DNA from: Neisseria dumasiana
GTDB lineage: Bacteria > Pseudomonadota > Gammaproteobacteria > Burkholderiales > Neisseriaceae
DNA length: 64,000 nt
Assembly: GCF_022870885.1 (NCBI RefSeq)
Contig: NZ_CP091509.1
Coordinates: 1,736,001 to 1,800,000 of the forward strand
Direction of reading: 5' to 3'
Made by a program: the position numbers and the translations under genes. Below are positions 17,571-26,063 of this stretch, piece after piece. The number at the start of each line of letters is the position of its first letter. Position 1 is the first letter of the stretch. The notes under the pieces are model-generated. The model did not search any database, had not been told where the DNA came from, and saw only the letters and a program-made list of their open reading frames with translations.

Positions 17571-18149
17571 ATGAACTTCGATACCATTCTCAGCATTGCC
17601 CTCGGCATAGGTTTAGCAGCCGGCACAGGCTTCCGCGTATTTCTTCCTTTATTTGCCCTTAGTGTTTCCGCCTATTTCGGCGTATGGCCGCTCAATGAAA
17701 ACTGGCAATGGCTGGCCAGCACCAACGCTTTGATTATCTTAGGCATTGCTGCCATTACTGAATCATTAAGCTACCTGATTCCTTTTGTAGACAACCTGCT
17801 CGACACCATTGCCGTTCCTCTGGCCGGTTTGGCGGGCACGGCGGTTATGGCATCAACCGCCGCCGATTTAAGCCCGGCGGTTACTTGGGCTTTGGCCATC
17901 ATTGCAGGCGGCGGTGCTGCGGCGGCGATAAAAGGCACCAATGCCGTTACCCGTGCAGCCAGTACCGCCACTACCGGCGGCTTGGCCAACCCGGTATTTT
18001 CAATTATCGAAACAGGCATTGCCGTGGTGATGAGCATATTAAGCCTGTTTGTACCTATTTTGGCAGTATTTGTAGTATTAATGGTGGCATTTTGGCTCTA
18101 CCGCAAATACACACGCTATCAACGCAACCGTCGGCAGGCGGTCGGTTAG
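17571..18149 (+). CDS. DUF4126-family membrane protein
   Basis: 192 residues from ATG 17571; a GTG at 17538 would add eleven. It is strongly hydrophobic with about five membrane segments and the DUF4126 hallmarks: LGIGLAAGTGFRVFLPLFALSV at the N terminus, PLAGLAGTAVMASTAADLSPAVTWALAIIAGGGAAAAIKG in the middle (positions 85-125) and NPVFSIIETGIAVVMSILSLFVPILAV later. It is an inner-membrane protein of unknown function. A DUS pair separates it from greB. Confidence 0.82.
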   Translation: MNFDTILSIALGIGLAAGTGFRVFLPLFALSVSAYFGVWPLNENWQWLASTNALIILGIAAITESLSYLIPFVDNLLDTIAVPLAGLAGTAVMASTAADLSPAVTWALAIIAGGGAAAAIKGTNAVTRAASTATTGGLANPVFSIIETGIAVVMSILSLFVPILAVFVVLMVAFWLYRKYTRYQRNRRQAVG

Positions 18150-18240
18150 CTCAAACCAATCAAAAGAATGGCAAAGGCCGTCTGAAAAACCTTCTGATGA
18201 GTTAAAATAACGCTTTCAGATATTCAGACGGCCTTAAACC

Positions 18241-18735
18241 ATGAGTACGGATACTCAAAAAAACTACATCACCCCCACAGGTTGGCAGGCGTTGAAAGAC
18301 GAGCTGTACAATCTCGTTAACAAAGAACGCCCCGAAATCGTACAGATTGTCAACTGGGCGGCCGGCAACGGCGACCGTAGTGAAAACGGCGACTACCTTT
18401 ACGGTAAACGCCGCATGCGCGAAATAGACCGGCGCATCCGCTTTCTAACCAAACGTTTGGAAGCAGCGCATGTGGTTGACCCCGAAACCCGCGAAGCGAC
18501 GGATCAGGTGTTTTTCGGTGCAACAGTAGAACTTTTGCGCGGCGACGGCAGCGAACAGATTGTGAGAATTGTCGGTATCGATGAAATCGACACAGCAAAA
18601 AACAAAATATCGTGGATTTCTCCGCTCGCCCGCTGCTTAATCAAAGCCAGAGAGGGCGACGAAGTGGTGCTGAACGGCCCTGAAGGTCGCGAAGTAATCG
18701 AAATACTTTCGGTAGAATATGTGCGGATAGAATAA
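18241..18735 (+). CDS. greB: Transcription elongation factor GreB
   Basis: 164 residues. It stimulates RNA polymerase to cleave backtracked transcripts. The N-terminal coiled coil carries the acidic tip (ENGDYLYGKRRMREIDRRIRFL, residues 43-64), and the C-terminal FKBP-like domain ends EGREVIEILSVEYVRIE. The NGDRSENGDYLYGKRR wording is GreB rather than GreA. A DUS inverted pair lies directly before its ATG. Downstream come a short Correia-like element and a terminator broken by an IS. Confidence 0.95.
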   Translation: MSTDTQKNYITPTGWQALKDELYNLVNKERPEIVQIVNWAAGNGDRSENGDYLYGKRRMREIDRRIRFLTKRLEAAHVVDPETREATDQVFFGATVELLRGDGSEQIVRIVGIDEIDTAKNKISWISPLARCLIKAREGDEVVLNGPEGREVIEILSVEYVRIE

Positions 18736-18778
18736 AGCAGCTAATAAATTCAGCCAACTTAAAAAACAATGTATTCAT

Positions 18779-18849
18779 TATAGTCAATTAACTTATTTTT
18801 AATGCAAAGGCGCAACACCGTAGCAAAACTTAAGTGGATTGACTTTATA
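18779..18849. repeat. Short (71-bp) Correia-like element
   Basis: It starts TATAGTCAATTAACTTA and ends TTAAGTGGATTGACTTTATA, imperfect inverted repeats with Correia-type termini. The interior is reduced to AAAGGCGCAACACCGTAGC, i.e. an internally deleted copy. Confidence 0.6.
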
Positions 18850-18900
18850 CCTTTTGTATCAATATGCCTGCTGTAATAAAAGATACCCGATAAAAAAACC

Positions 18901-18929
18901 CGATCTTCAACCGGATCGGGTTTTTTTTA
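18901..18929. terminator. Terminator behind greB, T-run used as IS target
   Basis: CCCGATC and GATCGGG form a perfect 7-bp stem with an eight-base loop; A's precede and eight T's follow. The IS at 18930 begins within what was the T-rich tail, and the tail sequence is repeated on its far side. Confidence 0.8.
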
Positions 18930-19642
18930 GGGGCTGACGTAGATTAGCAGTCATGATAGGCTGCCAAAATGAAGATAACCCACTGTAAGTTAAAGAAGAG
19001 TCTGCAAAGAAAACTGCTTGAATATTTTGTATTGGAAGTAACCGCACGTTCTGCTGCCGATATCTTGGGTATTCAGCCCAATACGGCTATTCTCTTCTAC
19101 CGTAAAATCCGTCTTGTTATCAGCCGTCATTTGGCTTTGGAAGCAGATCAGGTTTTTGAGGGCGCTATAGAATTGGATGAGAGCTATTTCGGCGGTAAGC
19201 GTAAAGGAAAGCGCGGTAGGGGAGCAGCAGGTAAAGTGGTGGTTTTCGGTATCCTTAAACGTGGAGGTAAGGTTTATACGGTTGTAGTGAATAATGCCCG
19301 AAAGGAAAGTTTATTTCCTGTTATTACAAGGAAAATTACACCTGATAGCGTAGTTTATACGGACTGCCTGAGCAGTTACGACGTGTTGGATGTCAGCGGT
19401 TTTCACCATCACAGGATTAATCACAGCAAAAAGTTTGCCGACCGACACAACCATATCAACGGCATTGAGAATTTTTGGAATCAGGCGAAACGTGTCTTGC
19501 GCAAATACAACGGAATCGACCGAAAATCTTTTCCTCTGTTCTTGAAAGAATGTGAGTTTCGTTTTAACTTCGGGACACCAAAGCAGCAGTTAAAAACTTT
19601 GCGGCTTTGGTGTGGTGTTTAGGGCTAATCTACTTCAGCCCC
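18930..19642 (+). mobile_element. IS1016-like insertion sequence (IS1595 family), 713 bp
   Basis: Terminal inverted repeats: GGGGCTGACGTAGATTAG at 18930-18947 and its reverse complement with one mismatch at 19625-19642. The flanks are an 8-bp direct repeat TTTTTTTA (18922-18929 and 19643-19650), the duplication size expected for this family. It contains one intact transposase gene. Length and ends fit IS1016, known from Neisseria and Haemophilus. It appears complete and possibly still mobile. Confidence 0.92.
18969..19622 (+). CDS. IS1016/IS1595-family transposase
   Basis: 217 residues, uninterrupted. A DDE-type (DDNK) catalytic core: Asp in GAIELDESYFGGKRKGKRGR (near residue 72), Asp in VVYTDCLSSYDVLD (near 136), and the Asn-containing block HNHINGIENFWNQAKRVLRK (near 160-178). 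An N-terminal helix-turn-helix region (RSAADILGIQPNTAILFYRKIR) binds the ends. The coding sequence spans nearly the whole element. Confidence 0.93.
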   Translation: MKITHCKLKKSLQRKLLEYFVLEVTARSAADILGIQPNTAILFYRKIRLVISRHLALEADQVFEGAIELDESYFGGKRKGKRGRGAAGKVVVFGILKRGGKVYTVVVNNARKESLFPVITRKITPDSVVYTDCLSSYDVLDVSGFHHHRINHSKKFADRHNHINGIENFWNQAKRVLRKYNGIDRKSFPLFLKECEFRFNFGTPKQQLKTLRLWCGV

Positions 19643-19667
19643 TTTTTTTATTGTTCCATTTAAAGCA

Positions 19668-21434
19668 TCAGGCTTTGGCTTTGCCTTTTGAAGAAGACAT
19701 CAGAACCAAGAATACCAACGGGAAAGCGACAGCAGCAATCCACCAGCCGATACTTCCTGAAATCAATGCTTGGGCAATAAATCCTGCCTGAACCACATAA
19801 TACAGCATGGGCAACAGAGTTTTACGGATCACTTCACCTTCGCGGTTGAGCAAACCTACCACAGCTGCGGCAGCTACCACGTTATGCACGGAAATCATAT
19901 TACCTGCCGCACCACCGATGGCTTGCGCTGCTACCACTACCGTAGACAAATCGGCGTTCAATCCAATTTGCTGCGCAGTTGAAAACTGGAAGTAAGAGAA
20001 CATCATGTTACTGATGGTATTGGAGCCTGCAATAAAAGCACCCAATGCACCGATCCAAGGCGAAACATTCGGCCAAAAGCTTTCAAAAGCATGGGCGGCA
20101 CTTTGAGCCAAAACCATAGGCATGGCAGGTAGTGCACCGGCCACATCCATATTGGCAGACTGCGAATTGATAAACACTTGAACCATCGGCACTGCAAAGA
20201 ACAACGCAGGTGCGGCAGCAATCAGTGTTTTACCCGCATCACCCCAGCCGCGTTTGAAATTTTTCATGTCCATTTTGAAAATGAAAATACATGCAATCGC
20301 AACCAAAATCAAAATCGTACCGGGAGAGTAGCCGAATTGTACGGAACTGCTGATTTTAGTGCCGAACAGATTAGCCAGCTTGATGGTAGTCAACTCGCCG
20401 GTAAGGAAAGATTTAAGCGGAGCTACAACACGGGTCAGCACCAACAATGCTATTACAATCACATAAGGCGAAAATGCACGAAAAACTGAAAATGCGGGTT
20501 TGCCGTCATCTCCTTGTTCCGCAGTCAGCGAACCGCTCCAATGCGAATCCCATTTATCGCGCACAGGGAAATCAAATACTTCTTTAGGCACAAACAGGCC
20601 GCGTTTGGCTGCGGGCACTACCAGCAGCAAACCTATGAAACCGCCCACCAAAGAAGGGAACTCCGGCCCCATAAAACGGGCAACCAAGAAATAAGGCACG
20701 GTAAAGGCCAAGCCTGCAAACAAAGCAAATTTCCATGCTTTCAAACCTTCGACAAAAGAGCGTTTTTCACCGAAGAAGCGGGTTAACATACCGCAAAGAA
20801 TCAACGGAATCAGGAAACCTACCAAAGCGTGCAGCAGGCCGACGTTACCCGTAATCTGAAATAGGTATTGCTCAACAGTTGCAGGTGCAATAGCAGCAGC
20901 TACGTCTGCCTTGTTGCTGATACCTGAGTTAACGCCCAACAGTAACGGCGTGCCAACCGCACCGAACGATACCGGAGTCGACTGAATAATCAATACCGAC
21001 ATAACAGCCGCCATAGCGGGAAAACCCAAAACCAACAATAAGGGGGCAACCACGGCGGAAGGCGTACCGAAGCCGGAAGAACCTTCGATCAGAGAACCGA
21101 ACAACCAAGCCGCAATGATGACTTGAACGCGGCGGTCGGGGGAAATATCCATAAATCCTTGCCGGATCGACTTTAACGCACCACTTTCTTTCAACGTGTT
21201 CAGCATCAAAATGGCACCGAACACAATGTAAAGAATGGTTAAAGCCACAATCACACCGTTTACGGTGGCGGCGGCTACGGTATTAAACGCCGCTCCCCAT
21301 GCAAACAGTGCCAATGCAGCGGTAACCAAATACGCTGCCAGCATAGATACTTTGGCAGGCAGGCGCATGACGACCAACAGCACAAAGACTGTCAGAATCG
21401 GCAGCAATGCCAAAAAAGTATGAAGCATACTCAT
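19668..21434 (-). CDS. lldP: L-lactate permease
   Basis: 588 residues with more than a dozen membrane segments. It imports L-lactate with protons; in gonococci the orthologue (LctP) is a virulence factor. Family landmarks include LNTLKESGALKSIRQGFMDISPDRRVQ, LIEGSSGFGTPSAVVAPLLLVLGFPAMAAV and AAGNMISVHNVVAAAAVVGLLNREGEVIRKT (positions 520-550). GAGGAG precedes the start. It is the last gene of a lutA-lutC-lutB-lldP cluster on the minus strand, 166 bases after lutB with DUS between, so it may also have its own promoter. Confidence 0.96.
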   Translation of the reverse strand: MSMLHTFLALLPILTVFVLLVVMRLPAKVSMLAAYLVTAALALFAWGAAFNTVAAATVNGVIVALTILYIVFGAILMLNTLKESGALKSIRQGFMDISPDRRVQVIIAAWLFGSLIEGSSGFGTPSAVVAPLLLVLGFPAMAAVMSVLIIQSTPVSFGAVGTPLLLGVNSGISNKADVAAAIAPATVEQYLFQITGNVGLLHALVGFLIPLILCGMLTRFFGEKRSFVEGLKAWKFALFAGLAFTVPYFLVARFMGPEFPSLVGGFIGLLLVVPAAKRGLFVPKEVFDFPVRDKWDSHWSGSLTAEQGDDGKPAFSVFRAFSPYVIVIALLVLTRVVAPLKSFLTGELTTIKLANLFGTKISSSVQFGYSPGTILILVAIACIFIFKMDMKNFKRGWGDAGKTLIAAAPALFFAVPMVQVFINSQSANMDVAGALPAMPMVLAQSAAHAFESFWPNVSPWIGALGAFIAGSNTISNMMFSYFQFSTAQQIGLNADLSTVVVAAQAIGGAAGNMISVHNVVAAAAVVGLLNREGEVIRKTLLPMLYYVVQAGFIAQALISGSIGWWIAAVAFPLVFLVLMSSSKGKAKA

Positions 21435-21600
21435 TTTAAAAGCTCCTCAGATGAGTGTTGTGTGAATGCGGCATTTCTCCCGCCTCTTATCGTTAGACCC
21501 GCAGGCTTCAAGCCTCAAGCCGTAGAAAAAACTTTCAGACGGCATCCGCTTAAAGCAGTTATGTTGCATAGCATGAGGGCCGTCTGAAAAATATGCGCTG

Positions 21601-23046
21601 TTATTGTGCTTGCTGCCGTTCGGCAATCATTTCGTGTAATGTTTTCGCAGCAGGTTTGAGCGGAATGCGGTTTTGCGTCCAACCCATCTGCTTGCTCGGC
21701 GTGAGCGAACGGAATTTGGTCGCCGCCCAACCGAAAGCACGGTAAGTTTTGCTGCCGCTGAAAATGCCGTTAAACGTGCGCCATGCAATCTGCTCGCCCA
21801 AATTGTGTGAAGCACCCTGCCCTTTAATCGGGTTCGGCACTTTTTCGCCGGGTGACCGTTGTGCTTCGGTACGCAAACGCATCAACAACTCGGTAATCGG
21901 AATGCGTACCGGACAGACTTCGGCACAGGCTCCGCACAAAGAAGATGCCGTAGGCAAATCTTTGGTGGATTCCAAGCCCAACAGATGCGGTGAAATAATT
22001 TCACCGATGGGGCCGGGATACGTGGTGCCGTAAGCAGCGCCGCCGATGCGGGTATAAACCGGACAATGGTTCATACAGGCACCGCAACGGATACATTGCA
22101 GTGTTTGGCGCATCTGTTCGTCGGCATACGCTTGGGTGCGGCCGTTATCCAACAACACCAAATGCATTTCTTGAGGGCCGTCCAACTCGGCGCTGCGGCG
22201 CGGGCCGGTAATCATATTGAAATAAGTGGTGATATTCTGACCGATGGCACTGCGCGGCAACAGGCTGTATAACGGCGGAATATCCGATAACTTGGCAACC
22301 ACTTTTTCAATACCGGTAATGGCAATATGCACGGGCGGCACGGTAGTGGTCAAACGACCGTTGCCTTCGTTTTCTACCAAACACAGCGTGCCGGTTTCGG
22401 CTACGGCGAAATTGACGCCGCTCAAACCTACGTCGGCAGTGCGGTAAATATCGCGCAAGGCGCGGCGGGCAATGCCGGTCAGTTCGTCCACGTCGTCGGT
22501 AAGCGGGGTATTCAGGTTATTGTGGAACAGTTCGCTTACCTGCTCTTTGGTTTTGTGAATGGCCGGCATCACGATATGCGTGGGCTTCTCTCCGGCCATC
22601 TGAACAATGTATTCGCCCAAATCGCTTTCTACGGCGCGCATACCGCGGTCTTCCAAATAATGGTTCAACTCGATTTCTTCGCTGACCATTGATTTGCCCT
22701 TAACCATCAGGTTGCCGTTTTTGGCTGCGACGATGCCGTGGATAATTTGACAGGCTTCATCGGGTGTTTCGGCCCAATGTACTTTAACACCCAGCTCGGT
22801 CAGCTTGCTCTCGAGCTGCTCCAAAAGCTCGGGCAGGCGCGACAGGGAACGCTGGCGGATGTGCTCACTCAAAGTGCGCAGAGCTTGCAGTTCGTATTCG
22901 TCGGACAATACGTTTTTACGTTTTGTCATCAACATATCCATTGCCGTACGCAGGCTTTTTCGCAACGGGGCATCGGCGAGCGCACCAACGGCATTCTGCT
23001 TGAAGGTTTCCGGTTTCGGATGGAAGTGTATGGTTTGTGTGTTCAT
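21601..23046 (-). CDS. lutB: L-lactate oxidation iron-sulphur protein LutB
   Basis: 481 residues. Part of the LutABC L-lactate dehydrogenase complex that oxidises L-lactate to pyruvate. Two ferredoxin-like 4Fe-4S motifs are visible, CIRCGACMNHCPVYTRIGG (near residue 310) and SLCGACAEVCPVRIPI (near 360), on the LUD domain (NFAVAETGTLCLVENEGNGRLTT-type segment near 205-230). A long Lys/Arg-rich tail follows, ending HEMIAERQQAQ. Its start is 61 bases after lutC, with one DUS in the gap. Confidence 0.95.
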   Translation of the reverse strand: MNTQTIHFHPKPETFKQNAVGALADAPLRKSLRTAMDMLMTKRKNVLSDEYELQALRTLSEHIRQRSLSRLPELLEQLESKLTELGVKVHWAETPDEACQIIHGIVAAKNGNLMVKGKSMVSEEIELNHYLEDRGMRAVESDLGEYIVQMAGEKPTHIVMPAIHKTKEQVSELFHNNLNTPLTDDVDELTGIARRALRDIYRTADVGLSGVNFAVAETGTLCLVENEGNGRLTTTVPPVHIAITGIEKVVAKLSDIPPLYSLLPRSAIGQNITTYFNMITGPRRSAELDGPQEMHLVLLDNGRTQAYADEQMRQTLQCIRCGACMNHCPVYTRIGGAAYGTTYPGPIGEIISPHLLGLESTKDLPTASSLCGACAEVCPVRIPITELLMRLRTEAQRSPGEKVPNPIKGQGASHNLGEQIAWRTFNGIFSGSKTYRAFGWAATKFRSLTPSKQMGWTQNRIPLKPAAKTLHEMIAERQQAQ

Positions 23047-23107
23047 ATTGTTAGATATTATTTTTCTACGCCCGCTTTTTCAGACGGCCTGAGCGCGGGG
23101 ATATTCA

Positions 23108-23803
23108 TTACCCGTCCAAATCAGACGGATCGATGTGCTCGGGCAATACCGCCAGCACGACCATATCGCGGGGGCCGTGGGCTCCGTAAGCCAATGTCAG
23201 CTGGATGTCGGCCGTTTTCGAAGGGCCGGAAACCAAAACTACATTGGTAGGCATATTCGCCGCCATATTTTCGCCCTGCATAGCACTGTAAAAATCGTTG
23301 TACATTTTGGACGTATCGAACAGGCAGATATGCACCGGCGGTACAAGGCTTTGGCTGCGGGGCTGTTCTTCAGACGGCCACAGCAGCAGCGTACCGGTTT
23401 GGGCGATACCGCAGCGGACATCGGTAAAACCGGCATCTATATCGTTGAAGAAGCTGTCTTTCCAATCTTCAATCGGGCGGTCGAAAGCTTTGACTTCGAT
23501 TCCTGCCGCTTGAACGGCTGCTGCCGCTTCTCTGCCGTGATCGGTTGCCAACGGCAACAAGATATTGCGCAAACCTTTTTCTCGTGCCACGTTAACCAAA
23601 GCCTGCTGCCAATCATTGCTGCGCACCCAGTAAATTTCGGTTTTTACCGCACGCATGGTTTTGGCCCAATGTTTCAGACGGCCTTCTTCCGTATCCCAAT
23701 GGGGCGACATCTCTTCGTAATATTCTGCGGTGTCCGGCTCTTTCATCGGCGATGCGGCAGCCTTACGCAGTTTGGCTAAAATATTGGCGCGTGCGTTACT
23801 CAT
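23108..23803 (-). CDS. lutC: L-lactate utilisation protein LutC
   Basis: 231 residues with one LUD domain. The conserved C-terminal segment GPSKTADIQLTLAYGAHGPRDMVVL is diagnostic, and CGIAQTGTLLLWPSEEQPRSQSLVPPVHICL matches the nucleotide/substrate-fold part. The start codon overlaps the lutA stop as ATGA, so the two are translationally coupled. The gene order A-C-B differs from the A-B-C order of Bacillus but is usual in Neisseria as I recall. Confidence 0.93.
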   Translation of the reverse strand: MSNARANILAKLRKAAASPMKEPDTAEYYEEMSPHWDTEEGRLKHWAKTMRAVKTEIYWVRSNDWQQALVNVAREKGLRNILLPLATDHGREAAAAVQAAGIEVKAFDRPIEDWKDSFFNDIDAGFTDVRCGIAQTGTLLLWPSEEQPRSQSLVPPVHICLFDTSKMYNDFYSAMQGENMAANMPTNVVLVSGPSKTADIQLTLAYGAHGPRDMVVLAVLPEHIDPSDLDG

Positions 23804-24576
23804 ACTTTGCCTCCCGTACGCTCCAATAAAAACGTAGCTATATGTTTGGGTTTGGGCATGCCCGGTTCGTCTTTGGCGATTTTGCCGCCGATGTTCAGCA
23901 TACAGCCCGCATCGGCACTGATGATTTCAACGGCTTGCGTTTCTTTAAGCGCAGCCACTTTGTCGCTTACCATCGCGCCCGAAATATCGGGATGTTTCAC
24001 GGAAAACGTACCGCCGAAACCGCAGCATTCGCTCTCATGGCCGTGCACCACTCGCTCAACGTTGGATAATTTATCGACCAGCGCCCAACCGGATACATGC
24101 ACATTCATTTCACGGCGTGCCGAGCAGGAAGTGTGTACGGCCACTTTTGCCGGCCGGCCTTTGTCTTGCGGTTCATAGCCGATAGACAACAGAAAATGGG
24201 TAAATTCGACCACCCTTTCTGAAATTTCATTGGCCTGACGCTCGTAAATGCTGCCTTTAAACAAGGTCGGCCAATGGTGTTTCATCATGCCACCGCAAGA
24301 GCCGGAAGGCACAACCACCGGCCACGGCTCGGGAAACAGGCCCAACTGGGCTTTGGCCACCTCAAAAGAATCTTTCGGGTGTCCCGAAGAAAAAGCGGGC
24401 TGGCCGCAGCAACTCTGCTCCATCGGGAAATGCACGCGTATGCCCTGCTGTTCAATCAGCGTAATCGCATCCATACCGGCTTGGGGCATGAAAATATCGA
24501 GCAGGCAGGTGCCGAAAAAATAAATATCGGTTGGTTTGCCGCCTGAAACGGCGGCATGGGTAGTGTTGTGGTTCAT
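23800..24576 (-). CDS. lutA: L-lactate utilisation protein LutA (CCG-domain Fe-S subunit)
   Basis: 258 residues. Two cysteine-rich CCG domains typical of GlpC/HdrB-like subunits: EQSCCGQPAFSSGHP (near residue 54) and ESECCGFGGTFSVKHPDIS (near 186), plus CLLDIFMPQAG and PSGSCGGMMKHHW. It is the first gene of the lactate operon. Upstream lies a promoter with a palindromic operator at 24626-24642. The ribosome site is weak (CAAAGCAAAATG). Confidence 0.93.
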   Translation of the reverse strand: MNHNTTHAAVSGGKPTDIYFFGTCLLDIFMPQAGMDAITLIEQQGIRVHFPMEQSCCGQPAFSSGHPKDSFEVAKAQLGLFPEPWPVVVPSGSCGGMMKHHWPTLFKGSIYERQANEISERVVEFTHFLLSIGYEPQDKGRPAKVAVHTSCSARREMNVHVSGWALVDKLSNVERVVHGHESECCGFGGTFSVKHPDISGAMVSDKVAALKETQAVEIISADAGCMLNIGGKIAKDEPGMPKPKHIATFLLERTGGKV

Positions 24577-24625
24577 TTTGCTTTGATAGATTTTGCTTTT
24601 GATATTTTTGATATTATTTTTGGTT

Positions 24626-24642
24626 AATTGGTCTGACCAATT
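24626..24642. promoter_or_regulatory. FadR/PdhR/LldR-class operator
   Basis: AATTGGTCTGACCAATT is a perfect 8-bp inverted repeat around a central T. It fits the known AATTGGTnnnACCAATT operator of PdhR and LldR (FadR subfamily of GntR). It sits about 10-25 bases past the predicted transcription start of lutA, a repressing position, and 50 bases before the lutA ATG. Confidence 0.85.
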
Positions 24643-24657
24643 TGTTAATTGTTTTCT

Positions 24658-24686
24658 ACTTTACGTAATGCTGTGTAGCCGGTCAA
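24658..24686 (-). promoter_or_regulatory. Predicted sigma-70 promoter of the lut operon
   Basis: On the minus strand TTGACC (24686-24681), a 17-base spacer, and TAAAGT (24663-24658). The operator lies just downstream of it. Confidence 0.6.
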
Positions 24687-24896
24687 GTAGCTGCAACAAA
24701 ATAAATGGGTCTCATAGCAGTGAAATTTTAACCGCCGCCAAAAAAGTTTACGGTACAATGCCCTGAGAATACCGCAGAAGATTTTCTGGCCGGTGTCAAT
24801 TCGATAATAAATAAATGTTTTGAATAAAATCTGAAAATACATAGCTTTTCAGCCCTTCCCAAGCAACCGCCCTCCCAAATGATTCAGGTGTGAAAT

Positions 24897-25685
24897 ATGC
24901 AGCCGAATACCGCAGCCGTGGTCAGAACGCCCGGAATAGGCGCACAAATCGCTTCTATTTTAGAAGAACGGATTTTACAAAACGTGTATCCAATTGGCAG
25001 CAAACTGCCGCCCGAACGCGCCCTTGCCGAAGAGTTCGGTGTATCGCGGCAATCGTTGCGTTCGGCACTGCGTATTTTATCGGCACACGGTATGCTGCAT
25101 ACGCGGCAGGGCGACGGTCATTATGTTTCCAGCCGTGTCGATAAAAATTTCCAATACGGCTGGGAAGATCTGCTGGATAAAAACGAGAATATGGAAAACG
25201 AGGTATTAGACTTCCGCCGCCATATCGAAGGAATGCTTGCCGCTTTGGCCGCGCAACGCCGCACCGAAGCTGATTTGATCAGGATGCGCGGATGGCTCGA
25301 CAAGCTTCGCGAAGCCTACGCGCAAAACAATCTCGATCTGCAATCCGCCGCCGACGTAGGGTTTCATCAAGCGGTTGCCGAAGCCGCTCACAATATCATG
25401 TTTACCCGCCTTTCAGACGGCCTACTGCGCCTGTTGACCGGCCAAACCAAACGCAACCTTGCCAATATGTTCGGCGTTCCCGACATCCACAGCCAACTGA
25501 CCGCACAACATGATGCCATTTATCAAGCCATCAGGCGTCAAGATGCGGCAGGAGCCACTCAAGCCGCCCACCGGCACTTGGATTATGTGCAAAACAGCCT
25601 GAGCCGGCAACGCGCGCAGCAGCAGCGTGAAAAGCTGTCTCTTGCCCAAACCGCCGGCGATGCCCGCAAACCTGTTTTCAAATAA
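24897..25685 (+). CDS. lldR: GntR-family (FadR subfamily) lactate-responsive regulator
   Basis: 262 residues. An N-terminal winged helix with LPPERALAEEFGVSRQSLRSALRILSAHGMLHTRQGDGHYVS (residues 38-80) and a C-terminal FCD ligand/metal domain with ADVGFHQAVAEAAHNIMFTRLSDGLLRLL (near 157-185) and HRHLDYVQNSL. The FCD part reads like E. coli LldR. Divergent orientation and the operator at 24634 imply repression of lutA-lutC-lutB-lldP relieved by lactate. Neisserial GdhR, which also represses lctP, belongs to the same subfamily, so the name is provisional. Confidence 0.85.
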   Translation: MQPNTAAVVRTPGIGAQIASILEERILQNVYPIGSKLPPERALAEEFGVSRQSLRSALRILSAHGMLHTRQGDGHYVSSRVDKNFQYGWEDLLDKNENMENEVLDFRRHIEGMLAALAAQRRTEADLIRMRGWLDKLREAYAQNNLDLQSAADVGFHQAVAEAAHNIMFTRLSDGLLRLLTGQTKRNLANMFGVPDIHSQLTAQHDAIYQAIRRQDAAGATQAAHRHLDYVQNSLSRQRAQQQREKLSLAQTAGDARKPVFK

Positions 25686-26063
25686 ACATCTAATACATCG
25701 GCAGGCTGAATCCTGCTTGCAAACCATCCGAAGCCGCCAAGCTTTGTTCGAGGCCGTCTGAAATACAGCCAATCAGCACATTGTTAACACAAGGCAGCTA
25801 ACGGCAGGCAGTAAAGACAAGGCACAGCAACGCAGCGAGTGCAGGCATTAGATAGACAAGCAAGCAGCGCACAATGCACAAATACGCCGCAGACGGCAGT
25901 TTTGCAAAGGCTGCATACTTTCAGACGGCCTTAGTATGGTTTTGCCATCATTCACATCCATATTCAAATGCTATGTAATGTAAATATCGCATTTCTGTTT
26001 CAAACTCCGCCGCGAATCGTTTAAAATCAAACCTTTTCTCCAAACACCAAGAAAGACTGCCTT
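25686..26063. other. Repeat-bearing intergenic region before ltgA
   Basis: Two DUS (near 25751 and 25918) flank a repeat (see 25795-25912). The promoter of ltgA should lie at about 25970-26040, but no good -35/-10 pair stands out. No gene is seen. Confidence 0.45.
25795..25912. repeat. MITE-like repeat related to 59761-59901
   Basis: It shares the blocks CAGCGAGTGCAGGCATT, GACAAGCAAGCAGCGCACAA, ACGCCGCAGACGG and TTTTGCAAAGGC with the element at 59761-59901. The left terminal repeat is lost or altered. Confidence 0.55.

Larger units (their letters stand above)
24577..24896. other. Divergent lut/lldR control region
   Basis: About 320 bases between divergent lutA and lldR, containing the lut promoter and operator described separately. 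On the plus strand TACAAT (24754-24759) may be the lldR -10 box, without a clear -35. No gene is present. Confidence 0.6.

Noticed and set aside
18921..18929. Poly-T tract as a possible phase-variable repeat
   Set aside because: It is the tail of a terminator duplicated by the IS insertion and lies outside any coding or promoter region.
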